31,511 nucleotides of DNA. Origin: a bacterium UBP14_UBA6098 (GTDB lineage: Bacteria; UBP14; UBA6098). Shown piece after piece: positions 15,534-24,022 of this stretch. Position numbers and translations under genes: made by a program. The number at the start of each line of letters is the position of its first letter. Positions within the stretch are counted from its first letter, which is position 1. The stretch lies in the NCBI GenBank assembly GCA_002428525.1, contig DIWU01000021.1:1-31511 (forward strand), given 5' to 3'. The notes beneath the pieces are model-generated. The model was not told where the DNA came from. It did not search any database and saw nothing but the letters and a program-made list of their open reading frames with translations.

Positions 15534-18500
15534 ACATCATCCTCCCCGAGTATCTTCCGAAGGTTGGAAACAAGCTCCCTGCTTCCGTCGTTGTCGAACT
15601 CGGCGCTGATCGCGCGCCATGTCTTGTCTTGGCCGACAATATGAAGGCGAAGGCGAATATTCCCCGGATGCTCTGAAAGGAGTGCCTTCACCTCGGTGAT
15701 CTCCTCGGCCGGTGCGCCGACCTCGATCCTTATGTGTAGGTTTTTCAACAACTTATCGCGAAGATCGTCCAGCGGGATAATCTCTTCGGCGACTATCTTT
15801 CCTCCGCGGCTGTCTTCTTGGTATTTCCCGCGAATAAAAAGCATACTGTCTTTCTCGATGATGTTAGAATTATTTCGATATATTTCGGGGAAAAAGACAA
15901 TCGAGGCCGATGCGGCGGTGTCTTCAATTGTCCCGAAGGCCATCAGCTCATTCTTCTTTGTCATAGTTTTCTCGATCGAGGTCAACATGCCCGCAATATC
16001 TACTGTCGATCCAACTCCCTTGCTTTGGATTTCCGAGAGGTTGGTGTTCGTGAAGGCCTTGATTTCGTCGAGATATCGGTTCAGGGGATGGCCGCTGAAA
16101 TAGAAACCGAGGGCCTCTTTTTCCTTATCGAGGGTAGTTTTCTTGTTCCATGGCTCGGTGCGGATCTGGTCTGGGTATCTTTTCAAGGAGTCGTCCGAAG
16201 CGAATAGGTCGCCGGCGGAGGCCGCAATATCGCTATTTTTCGATTTGGCCGCCCAAGCGAGGGCCTCCGGAATCGAGGCCATCAGCTCGGCGCGGTTGGC
16301 GTTCAAAGAATCGAACGCGCCGGCGCAAACCAGCGATTCTAACGCTCGGCGGTTGAGAAGGCGAAGGTCGATACGCTCGCAGAAATCGAATATGTTCTCG
16401 AAGCGGCCGTCCTTCTCCCGCACCTCGACGATAGCCTCCGCGGCGCCGGCACCGACATTCTTGACAGCGGCGATGCCGTAACGGATATTTCCCCCTTCGA
16501 CCTCGAAAACCGCAAAGGAGCGGTTAACATCGACTGGAAGCACCTCAATGCTCAATTTTCGCGCATTGTCAATGAACTGCGAGAGCTTGTCCTGATCGTC
16601 CATCTCGTTCGTCATGTTCGCGGCGATGAACTCGTTCGGATAATGCGCCTTCAGATAGGCCGTCTGGTAGGCAACCACGGAATAGGCCGCCGAATGAGAT
16701 TTATTGAAGCCATAGCGCGCGAATTCCATCATCATATCGAAGACCTTGAGCGCAGAGGCCTTGTCTATCTTCTTTTCCAGAGCGCCTTTGACGAAATCCT
16801 CGCGCATCGCCATCATCTCGTCGTGCTTCTTTTTGCCCATGGCTCTACGGAGGATATCCGCCTGTCCGTAGGAGAAACCGGCCATCTCGCGGGCGATCTG
16901 CATCACTTGTTCCTGATAGACAATGATCCCGTAGGTCTCGGATAGAATCTGCTCGAGAACTTTATGCGGAAAGTCAACTTTCTTACCATGTTTTCTATCG
17001 ATATAGTCGTCGATAAAGTCCATCGGCCCGGGGCGGTAAAGCGCGTTCATCGCGATCATATCCTCGATTCGATCGGGGTGAAGCTTGCGGAGATAGCGCG
17101 TCATGCCGTCCGACTCGAACTGGAACACGCCGAGTGTGTCGCCGTGCGAGAGCAGTTCGAAGGTCGCAGTGTCGTCCAAGGGAAGCCTTTCGACATCGAT
17201 CTCCTCGCCGCGGTTTTTACGAACCATTCGCTCGGCCTCCGAGATTACGGATAGTGTTTTCAGCCCCAAGAAGTCCATCTTCACAACCCCGATCTTCTCG
17301 ACCGAGACCCAATCGTATTGGGTTGTGATCTCGTCCTTGTTTGTTCTGAAAAGCGGGACGAAGTCGGTCAACGGGCCGGGGGTGATAACAACTCCGGCGG
17401 CGTGTTTTCCGGCGTGGCGCGGAAGGCCTTCGAGCTTTAGCGCGTAATTAATTAGCTTTGTGGCCTCCGGGTTGGTTTCATAAACCTTTTTGAAATCGGG
17501 AACCTGCTCGAGGGCTTGATCGATAGAAAGGTTTTGCGGGATAAGCTTCGAGATAGAATCCACGAAATCGTAGGGCATTCGCAGAACCCGGCCGACATCC
17601 TTGATCGCGCCTCGCGCCTTCATAAAATTGAAGGTGATTATCTGGCAAACCGATTCCTCGCCGTATTTTTCCTTGACATAGTCGATAACTCGTTCTCTAT
17701 ATTTATCCTCGAAATCGATGTCGAAATCGGGGAGCGATACCCTCTCGGGGTTCAGAAAGCGCTCGAAAAGGAGGCCGTAGCGCAGGGGATCGATATTCGT
17801 GATTCCCATGGCGTAAGCGACAATACTGCTCGCGCCGCTACCCCTTCCCGGGCCGACGCGAATTCCGCGCGCCCTCGCCGCATCGGTGAAATCCGCAACG
17901 ATTGCGTAATAGCCCAAAAAGCCCATCTTCATGATCGTGTCGAGCTCATAATCCGCCCGTTCGCGAATCTCATGAGTAATTTCGCCGTAGAGTCGCTCGA
18001 GGCCTTGATTTGTGCGCCTTTTGATATAGTCCCAAATATCGGTGTAGCCCTCGGGAATCGGGAATTTCGGAAGAAAGGCCTTGTGCGGGGCGATATCGAA
18101 TGAGCACCTCGAGGCGACCTCGCGCGTGTTTTCGAGGGCCTCGGGATAATCTGCGAAAACCTGCTCCATCTCTTCGGGCGAATGGAAAAACATTCGGTTG
18201 CTCGAAAAGCGCATACGGTCGGCGTCATCGACGAACTTTCCGGTTTGCAGGCAGAGCAGAAGGTCGTGGAATTCGTAGTCCTCCGGCCGAAGGTAATGCG
18301 CGTCGGTAGTCGCGATGAGCGGGATTCCGGTCTCCCGCGAGAGCGAGACTAAGCCCGGAAGAACCTTGCGCTCCTCGGGGATATCGTGATCCATAATCTC
18401 GATATAGACATTGTCCTTTCCGAAGATGTCGCAAAGTGAACCGAGTGCGCGCTTTGCGCCGTCGATATCTCCGCGGAGAAGATTATACGGCACTTCGCCC

Positions 18501-18928
18501 TTGAGGCATGCCGTCGAGGCGATAAGCCCCTCGGAGTGTTTCGCGAGAAAGTCCTTGTCCACCCTCGGTTTGTAATAAAAGCCCTCTGTGTAACCCGCGC
18601 TGGAGATCTTCATCAGATTCTTATAGCCCGTTTCGTCCTTCGAGAGAAGAAGAAGGTGGAATCCGGAACTCGGCCCCTCGGTGGTCGGGTTTTTGTCGCG
18701 CATATCGCCCGGCGAAATATATGTCTCTTGACCTATAATGGGCTTGATTCCCGCGTCGAGCGCGGCCTTGTAGAACGGTATCGTGCCGAATAGCGAGCCG
18801 TGGTCGGTAATCGCGAGGGAATCCATACCGAACTGCGCGGCGAGTTTCACAATCTCCCCGACTCGGCATGCTCCGTCCAATAGCGAATACTCGGTGTGAT
18901 TATGAAGTGAAATATATGGTTTTTCCAT
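15518..18928 (-). CDS. dnaE: DNA polymerase III alpha subunit DnaE
   Basis: Replicative polymerase, 1136 residues, of the DnaE1 type. An N-terminal PHP domain has LHNHTEYSLLDG, TDHGS and TTDAHYL. The polymerase palm has GPGRGSGASS and PDFDIDFED, with catalytic Asp401 and Asp403, and KMDFLGLKTL with Asp552. Fingers and a helix-hairpin-helix region follow (MNALYRPGPMDFI, AYSVVAYQTAYLKAHYP), then an OB fold from about residue 985 (VDIAGMLTSIE). The PHP metal ligands all look intact (His9, His11, Asp42, His43, Glu68, His91, Cys141, Asp209, His211), which in other bacteria goes with intrinsic 3'-5' exonuclease activity. Start supported by AGAGGCG four bases upstream; seven bases separate it from uppP. 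Confidence 0.97.
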   Translation of the reverse strand: MEKPYISLHNHTEYSLLDGACRVGEIVKLAAQFGMDSLAITDHGSLFGTIPFYKAALDAGIKPIIGQETYISPGDMRDKNPTTEGPSSGFHLLLLSKDETGYKNLMKISSAGYTEGFYYKPRVDKDFLAKHSEGLIASTACLKGEVPYNLLRGDIDGAKRALGSLCDIFGKDNVYIEIMDHDIPEERKVLPGLVSLSRETGIPLIATTDAHYLRPEDYEFHDLLLCLQTGKFVDDADRMRFSSNRMFFHSPEEMEQVFADYPEALENTREVASRCSFDIAPHKAFLPKFPIPEGYTDIWDYIKRRTNQGLERLYGEITHEIRERADYELDTIMKMGFLGYYAIVADFTDAARARGIRVGPGRGSGASSIVAYAMGITNIDPLRYGLLFERFLNPERVSLPDFDIDFEDKYRERVIDYVKEKYGEESVCQIITFNFMKARGAIKDVGRVLRMPYDFVDSISKLIPQNLSIDQALEQVPDFKKVYETNPEATKLINYALKLEGLPRHAGKHAAGVVITPGPLTDFVPLFRTNKDEITTQYDWVSVEKIGVVKMDFLGLKTLSVISEAERMVRKNRGEEIDVERLPLDDTATFELLSHGDTLGVFQFESDGMTRYLRKLHPDRIEDMIAMNALYRPGPMDFIDDYIDRKHGKKVDFPHKVLEQILSETYGIIVYQEQVMQIAREMAGFSYGQADILRRAMGKKKHDEMMAMREDFVKGALEKKIDKASALKVFDMMMEFARYGFNKSHSAAYSVVAYQTAYLKAHYPNEFIAANMTNEMDDQDKLSQFIDNARKLSIEVLPVDVNRSFAVFEVEGGNIRYGIAAVKNVGAGAAEAIVEVREKDGRFENIFDFCERIDLRLLNRRALESLVCAGAFDSLNANRAELMASIPEALAWAAKSKNSDIAASAGDLFASDDSLKRYPDQIRTEPWNKKTTLDKEKEALGFYFSGHPLNRYLDEIKAFTNTNLSEIQSKGVGSTVDIAGMLTSIEKTMTKKNELMAFGTIEDTAASASIVFFPEIYRNNSNIIEKDSMLFIRGKYQEDSRGGKIVAEEIIPLDDLRDKLLKNLHIRIEVGAPAEEITEVKALLSEHPGNIRLRLHIVGQDKTWRAISAEFDNDGSRELVSNLRKILGEDDVWISG

Positions 18929-18935
18929 AACGCCT

Positions 18936-19712
18936 CTATTTCATAAAAAGAACCACGGCAAGCCCGAGAATAAGGCAGTATGGGCCGAAAACCCATAACT
19001 TATCAGACCTGACGATATTGATAAGCAGTTTGAGCGAATAATAGCCGACTACCGCTGAGATGGCAATCCCCGAGATGTAGGCCCATTGGAAATCCGCAGG
19101 ATACTTAATAAGCTCGTAAACTATCGCGCCAGCGATTGCGGGAATCGCGATGAGAAAGCTGAACCTCGCCGCGGAATCCGGCTCGATTCCGATCATCCTC
19201 GCGACGGAGATCGTCGCGCCGCTACGCGAGATCCCCGGCAGAATCGCGACGGCCTGCGCAAGGCCGACAATAATCGCAGAGCGGAGGCCGACACTCGCGC
19301 CGCCGCGCCGAAAGAAAGCAGTCGATATGAGTATTGCCCCGGTGACAAAAAGGGATGTCCCGACGAATCTGACATCTGCGAACAGAGGCTCGATCGAATT
19401 GTTAAAGATCACTCCCAAGACCCCGACCGGAACGGTCGCAAGCAGGATGAACGACAGCATTTTCGACGAAGTCCCCGAAAAACGGGGTTTTTCGGCGAAG
19501 AAGCCCCGGAGGATGTCTCGAAGGTCATGCCGGTAAAAGACAATAATCGCAATCAAGGTGCCGAAATGAAGCGACAGCTCCAGACCCACGCCGGGACTTT
19601 CGAAGCCGAAAAGCGCCTTCCCGATGACGAGATGCCCCGAGCTGGAAATCGGCAGAAACTCCGTTATCCCTTGAATTATCGCCAGAATGATTATTTTTAT
19701 TAACGAACTCAC
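18936..19712 (-). CDS. uppP: undecaprenyl-diphosphatase UppP (BacA)
   Basis: Integral membrane phosphatase that recycles undecaprenyl diphosphate to the monophosphate carrier for peptidoglycan and other wall polymers. I start it at GTG 19712 (258 residues) because GGAG lies five bases upstream and the protein then begins directly with the family's first helix; a TTG 33 bases upstream has no ribosome binding site. Signatures: QGITEFLPISSSGHLVIG at 14-31 with the E/Q-x3-E motif (Glu18), and PGISRSGATIS at 159-169 with the essential Arg163. About eight membrane segments. It is the first gene of the minus-strand run and is followed at once by dnaE; slt in the same run also acts on the wall. Confidence 0.95.
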   Translation of the reverse strand: MSSLIKIIILAIIQGITEFLPISSSGHLVIGKALFGFESPGVGLELSLHFGTLIAIIVFYRHDLRDILRGFFAEKPRFSGTSSKMLSFILLATVPVGVLGVIFNNSIEPLFADVRFVGTSLFVTGAILISTAFFRRGGASVGLRSAIIVGLAQAVAILPGISRSGATISVARMIGIEPDSAARFSFLIAIPAIAGAIVYELIKYPADFQWAYISGIAISAVVGYYSLKLLINIVRSDKLWVFGPYCLILGLAVVLFMK

Positions 19713-19808
19713 AACTGCTCCATGAACGAGGAAGTTTTGTTTCAATATGGATTATGCCTGCAAAAGATATTATATTAATCCCGAAAATGCAATCTCGAAG
19801 GGGATGTT
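19713..19808. promoter_or_regulatory. divergent intergenic region between uppP and the NUDIX gene
   Basis: Both the uppP run (minus) and the NUDIX/regulator pair (plus) must be transcribed from these 96 bases. It is AT-rich at 19765-19780, with TATTAT (19768-19773) and the overlapping TATATT (19771-19776) as possible plus-strand -10 elements, but I find no convincing -35 partner on either strand. Confidence 0.35.
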
Positions 19809-20369
19809 ATGTCGAAAAAAATTAAAAATCCCGATAACTACCAAGCGGCGAGGTTCTGCGCCAAATGCGGCGAGAGAACACAGTGGACTCAACGCTCCTC
19901 CGACGGCCATCCTGTCGAGGTCTGCCCCTCTTGCGGCAGTGTTTTTTACCGAAACAGCGTCCCCTGCGCCGCGGGGCTCGTGCTTCGAGGTAGCGAGATT
20001 CTGCTTATTCGCCGGACAATCGAGCCGTTCAAGGGGTATTGGGATATCCCCGGAGGCTTTCTCGAGTATGGCGAGCACCCGGAGCGCGGCGTTGTGCGCG
20101 AGGTGCTCGAGGAGACCGGCCTCGAGGTGAAGCCGGTCGAGCTTTTAGGCTTCTATATCGATATCTATCGAGGCGAGAACGAATACCTCACGCTAAATAT
20201 TTATTTCATCTGCGAGATCGAGGGCGGCGAGGCGCGGCCACTCTCCGAAAGCGACCGAGTCGAATGGTTCAACCTCGACGAACTTCCCGAAAACATAGCA
20301 TTTTGGGATCATGTGCAAAAAGTCTTCGCCGATCTCAAAGAAAAGAGGGGTTTGAAATGCGAATTATAA
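19809..20369 (+). CDS. zinc-ribbon NUDIX hydrolase (NudC-like arrangement)
   Basis: A 186-residue hydrolase of nucleoside diphosphate-linked compounds; the substrate is not known. An N-terminal zinc ribbon uses CAKC (17-20) and CPSC (39-42). The NUDIX domain follows, with a complete NUDIX box G83-x5-E89-x7-REVLEETGL ending near 105, so the metal site should work. A zinc ribbon before NUDIX recalls NADH pyrophosphatase NudC, but the protein is shorter than NudC and I do not see the SQPWPFPxS motif of NAD(H)-specific enzymes, so ADP-ribose or another nucleotide is as likely. Start supported by AAGGGG. Its end overlaps the response-regulator gene by 13 bases. Confidence 0.88.
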   Translation: MSKKIKNPDNYQAARFCAKCGERTQWTQRSSDGHPVEVCPSCGSVFYRNSVPCAAGLVLRGSEILLIRRTIEPFKGYWDIPGGFLEYGEHPERGVVREVLEETGLEVKPVELLGFYIDIYRGENEYLTLNIYFICEIEGGEARPLSESDRVEWFNLDELPENIAFWDHVQKVFADLKEKRGLKCEL

Positions 20370-21658
20370 TCGCCGACGACGAGCCGAGAATGGGCCTGCT
20401 CCTGTCGAACCGCCTCGAGGACGACGGGCATTTCGTCAAGGCTGCCACATCCGGAAAGGAAGCGCTTGCCGAGCTTGAAAACGGCTACGAGCTTCTCATC
20501 ACCGACCTCAGGATGCCCGATATGGACGGCGTCGAGCTAACTAAAAGGGCAAAGAAGCTTTATCAAGATTTGCCGGTCATACTCATGACGGCCTACGCAG
20601 GAATCGACACCGCGGTCGCGGCAATGAAGGCCGGCGCCGAGGACTATATCGTCAAACCCTTCTCCCTCGACGAGATGGCCCTTCTCGTCACGAAGATCGA
20701 CGAATCGCGGCGGCTTCGCGCCGAGGTGGGCTTCAGGAGAACCGGCGACCTGTCCGACGAGCTGATCGCCGGCGTATCAGAGGCGATGCGGCGGACGATG
20801 GCGCTGATCTCCAAGGCCGCAGGCAACGATTCCACAGTGCTTCTCTTGGGGGACACCGGCACCGGCAAAGAGCTCGCCGCCCGCGCGATTCACTCCGCAT
20901 CGAAAAGGTCGAAGGGGCCGTTCATTCCGGTGAACTGCGCCTCGCTATCGGAACAGCTCCTCGAGAGCGAGCTTTTCGGCCACGAGAAAGGCGCCTTTAC
21001 CGGCGCGCACAAATCAAAGCCCGGAAGGTTCGAGCTTGCCCATGGAGGGACGCTGTTTCTCGACGAGATCGGCGAGCTTTCGCAGGGGATTCAAGCGAAG
21101 CTCCTCCGCGCAATACAAGATCGAATGATCTACCGCCTCGGAGGCATTAACCCGATAAAGGTCGATATTCGCCTCATCGCCGCGAGCAACCGCGATCTCG
21201 AATCCGCGGCCAAAAGCGGCGATTTTCGCGACGATCTTTTCTTCAGAATCGCGGTTTTTCCGATAAAGATGCCCTCGCTCGAGGAACGAGTCGAGGATAT
21301 TCCGGCCCTCGTGGAATATTTCTTGAAAAAAACATCCTATTCTGCGGGAATCGCAAAGTCCGCACTCGAAAGGCTCGTCGATTCCAAATGGCGCGGCAAT
21401 ATCCGCGAGCTTTTCAATGTGCTCGAACGGGCGGAAATCCTTGCCGAGGGGGAAATGATCGAAGCAAAACACCTGTCCTGTAATCTCGATATACCGCCTT
21501 CCCCGCGAACGCTCGATCAAATAGAGCGCGAGGCCCTGCTCGAAGCGATTCGCAAATCCGACGGCAATAAATCGAAAGCCGCAAAGCTACTTGGAATCAC
21601 CCGTAGAATGATATATTCCAGAATGAAGACGCTCGGTCTCAGCGAAGAGGAAATTTAA
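20357..21658 (+). CDS. NtrC-family sigma-54 response regulator
   Basis: A 433-residue transcription activator. The receiver domain (1-118) has acidic residues Asp7 and Asp8, phosphoacceptor Asp50 (LLITDLRMPDMDG), Thr78 and Lys100. The AAA+ sigma-54-interacting domain (about 135-370) has Walker A GDTGTGKE (165-172), the GAFTGA loop (212-217), Walker B GTLFLDEIGE (231-240) and the R finger region FFRIAVFPIKMPSL. A Fis-type helix-turn-helix closes it (about 390-428, NKSKAAKLLGITRRMIYSRM). All motifs for phosphorylation-dependent activation of sigma-54 promoters are present. The ATG at 20357 gives the normal receiver N-terminus; the frame is open much further upstream, but that part lies within the NUDIX gene. 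No histidine kinase is nearby, and I saw no -24/-12 promoter in the window. Confidence 0.95.
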   Translation: MRIIIADDEPRMGLLLSNRLEDDGHFVKAATSGKEALAELENGYELLITDLRMPDMDGVELTKRAKKLYQDLPVILMTAYAGIDTAVAAMKAGAEDYIVKPFSLDEMALLVTKIDESRRLRAEVGFRRTGDLSDELIAGVSEAMRRTMALISKAAGNDSTVLLLGDTGTGKELAARAIHSASKRSKGPFIPVNCASLSEQLLESELFGHEKGAFTGAHKSKPGRFELAHGGTLFLDEIGELSQGIQAKLLRAIQDRMIYRLGGINPIKVDIRLIAASNRDLESAAKSGDFRDDLFFRIAVFPIKMPSLEERVEDIPALVEYFLKKTSYSAGIAKSALERLVDSKWRGNIRELFNVLERAEILAEGEMIEAKHLSCNLDIPPSPRTLDQIEREALLEAIRKSDGNKSKAAKLLGITRRMIYSRMKTLGLSEEEI

Positions 21659-21682
21659 GCGAAAAAAAATAAAAATTACTCC

Positions 21683-21710
21683 TTGACCATGAAAAACAGT
21701 ATATTATATT
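21683..21710 (+). promoter_or_regulatory. candidate promoter of the first surface-protein gene
   Basis: TTGACC (21683-21688, 5 of 6), a 16-base spacer and TATATT (21705-21710, 5 of 6) lie in an AT-rich stretch. Transcription would start near 21717, about 43 bases before the ATG at 21760. No terminator is visible between the regulator gene and this site. Confidence 0.6.
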
Positions 21711-21759
21711 AAAATGGATTGTAGATTAGTGGGGATTCGTATTCTAATTGGGGAGTATT

Positions 21760-22662
21760 ATGTCTTTTAGACGGATTACGATAGCTGTTGCTATCCTTTG
21801 TTTTGCGATGCCCGGGCTTTGTTTCGGCGATTGGAATCTCACATGGACCGGCGAGGACGGTTTTGTCGATGACGGCGTCGAACCGGACGAGGGTCACAAC
21901 GGCGGGACATATCAGTTTCGCGTGCGCTTCAATGCCGGGGATAGTCAGAGCCTTCCCTATTGGGTCAAACTCTTCATCGACCTCGACGGCGACGGCCGTT
22001 TCTCCGAGGAGGAAACCTTCGTGGCCGAACAAGACCAATCTGACCGCTCGATATGGTTCGTGAAAAGGGTTATCCGCGTCAATACCAAAAACCGGCCGCA
22101 TCTGGCCTATTACTTTCAGGCCTTCGCCGACAACAAAATCAAAAGCAGTGAGCTTTGTTTCGGCCCGCGAATCGGGGGTTTCAACCATTCCTTCGTAATC
22201 GAGGGCAAGGGCTGGTTCCTCAACGAAGCGCTTCTCCCTATGGAGATTCGCACAATGGAAGGCCGCGATAGGATTATTTTCATCAACACGAGCAACTCCC
22301 CTCAAAAGCTTTGCCTTTCGATTCCGCAGGATAGCCCCGGGCCGTTCTTTCCCCACGAGGACAAAGACACGCGCGAGCCAAATGCCTATGTCATGAGCGT
22401 TGTCACCACCGATATGGATGTCGAGTCGGTTGACCAAAAGGATTTTAATACCGAAGGCTCGGAGGATGTTGTCGGGTTCGTCCCAAAGAAGGCCGAGGGG
22501 CCTGTTTTCGGGATTAAGAACAAGAACGCCGCAGAGCGTATTATGCCGGGCGAATCCGTCGCAGTGTGGATGCAACTTCGCGCACCGGCTCAAGCGAAGG
22601 GCGGTTTGACGGGCGAGGATCAATGGGTTTATATCAAAATTGAAGTTTTGCAAACAGAATAA
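21760..22662 (+). CDS. secreted protein with DxDxDG calcium-binding-like motif
   Basis: I do not recognise a named family for this 300-residue protein. It has a clear signal peptide (MSFRRITIAVAILCFAMPGL, cut near CFG-D). The mature part begins with a beta-rich segment containing GFVDDGVEPDEG and FIDLDGDGRFSEEE (73-85), an EF-hand or dockerin-like calcium loop followed by acidic residues. I have seen such segments (FVDDGV..P..G, then ID.DGDG) in secreted proteins of uncultured bacteria. The remainder looks beta-rich without motifs. Start chosen at ATG 21760 with GGGGAG four bases upstream, rather than TTG 21748. It is the first of five secreted-protein genes in a row. Confidence 0.82.
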   Translation: MSFRRITIAVAILCFAMPGLCFGDWNLTWTGEDGFVDDGVEPDEGHNGGTYQFRVRFNAGDSQSLPYWVKLFIDLDGDGRFSEEETFVAEQDQSDRSIWFVKRVIRVNTKNRPHLAYYFQAFADNKIKSSELCFGPRIGGFNHSFVIEGKGWFLNEALLPMEIRTMEGRDRIIFINTSNSPQKLCLSIPQDSPGPFFPHEDKDTREPNAYVMSVVTTDMDVESVDQKDFNTEGSEDVVGFVPKKAEGPVFGIKNKNAAERIMPGESVAVWMQLRAPAQAKGGLTGEDQWVYIKIEVLQTE

Positions 22663-22673
22663 AACGGAGACTT

Positions 22674-22724
22674 ATGAAAGAATGTGACTGTTTTCTCGCG
22701 ACCATTTCCACCGAAATTGGCTAA
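22674..22724 (+). CDS. possible 16-residue small ORF
   Basis: ATG 22674 to TAA 22722-22724 encodes MKECDCFLATISTEIG. A CGGAG motif lies five bases upstream, and it begins 11 bases after the preceding stop. It could be a leader peptide or simply chance; nothing else supports it. Confidence 0.2.
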   Translation: MKECDCFLATISTEIG

Positions 22725-22776
22725 CAATAATTCCCGAAATATTTAAGTTTGTGCCGCATTGCGGCCAATGACTTTT

Positions 22777-22792
22777 CCTTTTTTAAAAAAGG
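22777..22792. repeat. 16-bp perfect palindrome
   Basis: CCTTTTTTAAAAAAGG reads the same on both strands and lies about 60 bases before the start of the next gene. Just upstream, GCCGC-ATT-GCGGC (22753-22765) forms a small hairpin. Together they could act as an operator or as a weak terminator between the two surface-protein genes. Confidence 0.45.
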
Positions 22793-22850
22793 GGATCTTA
22801 TGAACAAAAGAAACATCAATCGAAAACTTCATTCTAACTCAGGAGGAAAG

Positions 22851-23957
22851 ATGAGCAGAACGAGATTTGTCCTCATCTTGACATTGGTCGTCGGATTGAC
22901 GGCGTTTGCCTTCCCGCAAAGAATCGGGTATCAGGGCAAGCTCACCGATCCGGGCGGTGTCGCGATCGAGGGCACTGTCAACATAGGCTTTTCACTCTGG
23001 AATGCCGAGGTTGGCGGAGATTCAATTTGGGGCGAGACTAACTCCGTCACAGTGACTAAGGGCCTCTTCGACGCCGTTTTGGGCGATATCACCCCGATGG
23101 ATGTCGATTTTGCCGGAATGCTGTGGGTTCAGCTAATAGTCGATGGCGAACGGCTCGCCCCGCGCCAACCGCTTAATGCCGTCCCGGTTGCGCTTTACGC
23201 TAATGTCGCGGACAGCCTCGTCGGCGGTGTTGTCGTCGATCATAACGAGATGGAAGGCCTTCAGGGCGGCGATGAACACCTCGACCAATTCTACCACCTA
23301 ACCGAGGCGCAGGTCACGCAGATCGGCCAGAATGCCACGAATATCGGCACCCTCGTCTATGACGAGGAGAACTATGTCACCGACGGCGAGCCGCTTACCG
23401 CCTCCGTGAATGCGCTCGATATGGCCGTGGCCGCGATTAGCGGAGGCACCGCGAACTCCTATATCAAGAATCAAGAAGCCTCGGCTCAGCCGGCCGATTT
23501 CTGGATCAACGGCGACGGCAGGCTCGACGGCGATCTTCAGGTCGGCAATATCATCGGGCAAGGCTCGAGTAGCGGAACTGTCACGCCTATTGTCTCCATC
23601 ACAAGCACGGTTGTGCCCGCGACCCTTGCCGAGGTGACATATATCACCGCAGGCGCCGGTTCGCAAATACAGCTTTCTTTCGCCGGAACCTTCGATGACA
23701 GGGGCGGCCAAGACGGCGCTTTTGTCAATGTCGAGATAGTCCGCGATCCGGGTCCGGCTGAGGTTGTAATATCTCAGATTAGCGTGAGCATCTATTCAGC
23801 GGTTGTCCACCAATATCAAAACGTCTCGATCAACGGTGTGGATAACCCGCCCGCCGGAACCCATACCTACGCGGTCCGCGCCAAGGTCGCCAAAGACCCC
23901 TATACCGCGGGACGCTGTATTAACGGCATGCTTCAACTTGCCGAAATCAAAGAATAA
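22851..23957 (+). CDS. secreted tail-fibre-like surface protein with shared C-terminal domain
   Basis: A 368-residue exported protein. Start chosen at ATG 22851, where AGGAGGAAAG lies directly upstream and a signal peptide begins (MSRTRFVLILTLVVGLTAFA); an in-frame ATG at 22801 also has a weaker GGGG site. The mature protein opens with the QGKLTDPGG and GFSLWN-x-GG-x-SIWGE segment common in bacterial tail-fibre-like surface proteins. A middle part follows with YVTDGEPLTASVNALDMAV and a short DFWINGDGRLDGDLQVG-type repeat. The last about 115 residues (from about 250) match the C-terminus of the next gene product: TFDDRGGQDGAF, QNVSING, YAVRAKVAKDPY and a final NG-x-LQLAE. Probably displayed on the surface; no enzyme motif seen. 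Confidence 0.82.
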   Translation: MSRTRFVLILTLVVGLTAFAFPQRIGYQGKLTDPGGVAIEGTVNIGFSLWNAEVGGDSIWGETNSVTVTKGLFDAVLGDITPMDVDFAGMLWVQLIVDGERLAPRQPLNAVPVALYANVADSLVGGVVVDHNEMEGLQGGDEHLDQFYHLTEAQVTQIGQNATNIGTLVYDEENYVTDGEPLTASVNALDMAVAAISGGTANSYIKNQEASAQPADFWINGDGRLDGDLQVGNIIGQGSSSGTVTPIVSITSTVVPATLAEVTYITAGAGSQIQLSFAGTFDDRGGQDGAFVNVEIVRDPGPAEVVISQISVSIYSAVVHQYQNVSINGVDNPPAGTHTYAVRAKVAKDPYTAGRCINGMLQLAEIKE

Positions 23958-24022
23958 TCATGCGGAATTTGTTGAATAAAAATATCTGTTCATTTTCAAC
24001 TACCCGAACAAGGAGGAACTCG

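Noticed and set aside
21709..22653. 314-codon minus-strand open frame
   Set aside because: Antisense to the signal-peptide protein at 21760, which has a promoter match and a good ribosome site. The antisense product has no signal peptide or motif.
22674..22850. Region before 22851 searched for a sigma-54 promoter for the fibre genes
   Set aside because: No TGGCAC-N5-TTGC-like pair is present; the nearest TTGGCT lacks a partner at the right distance.
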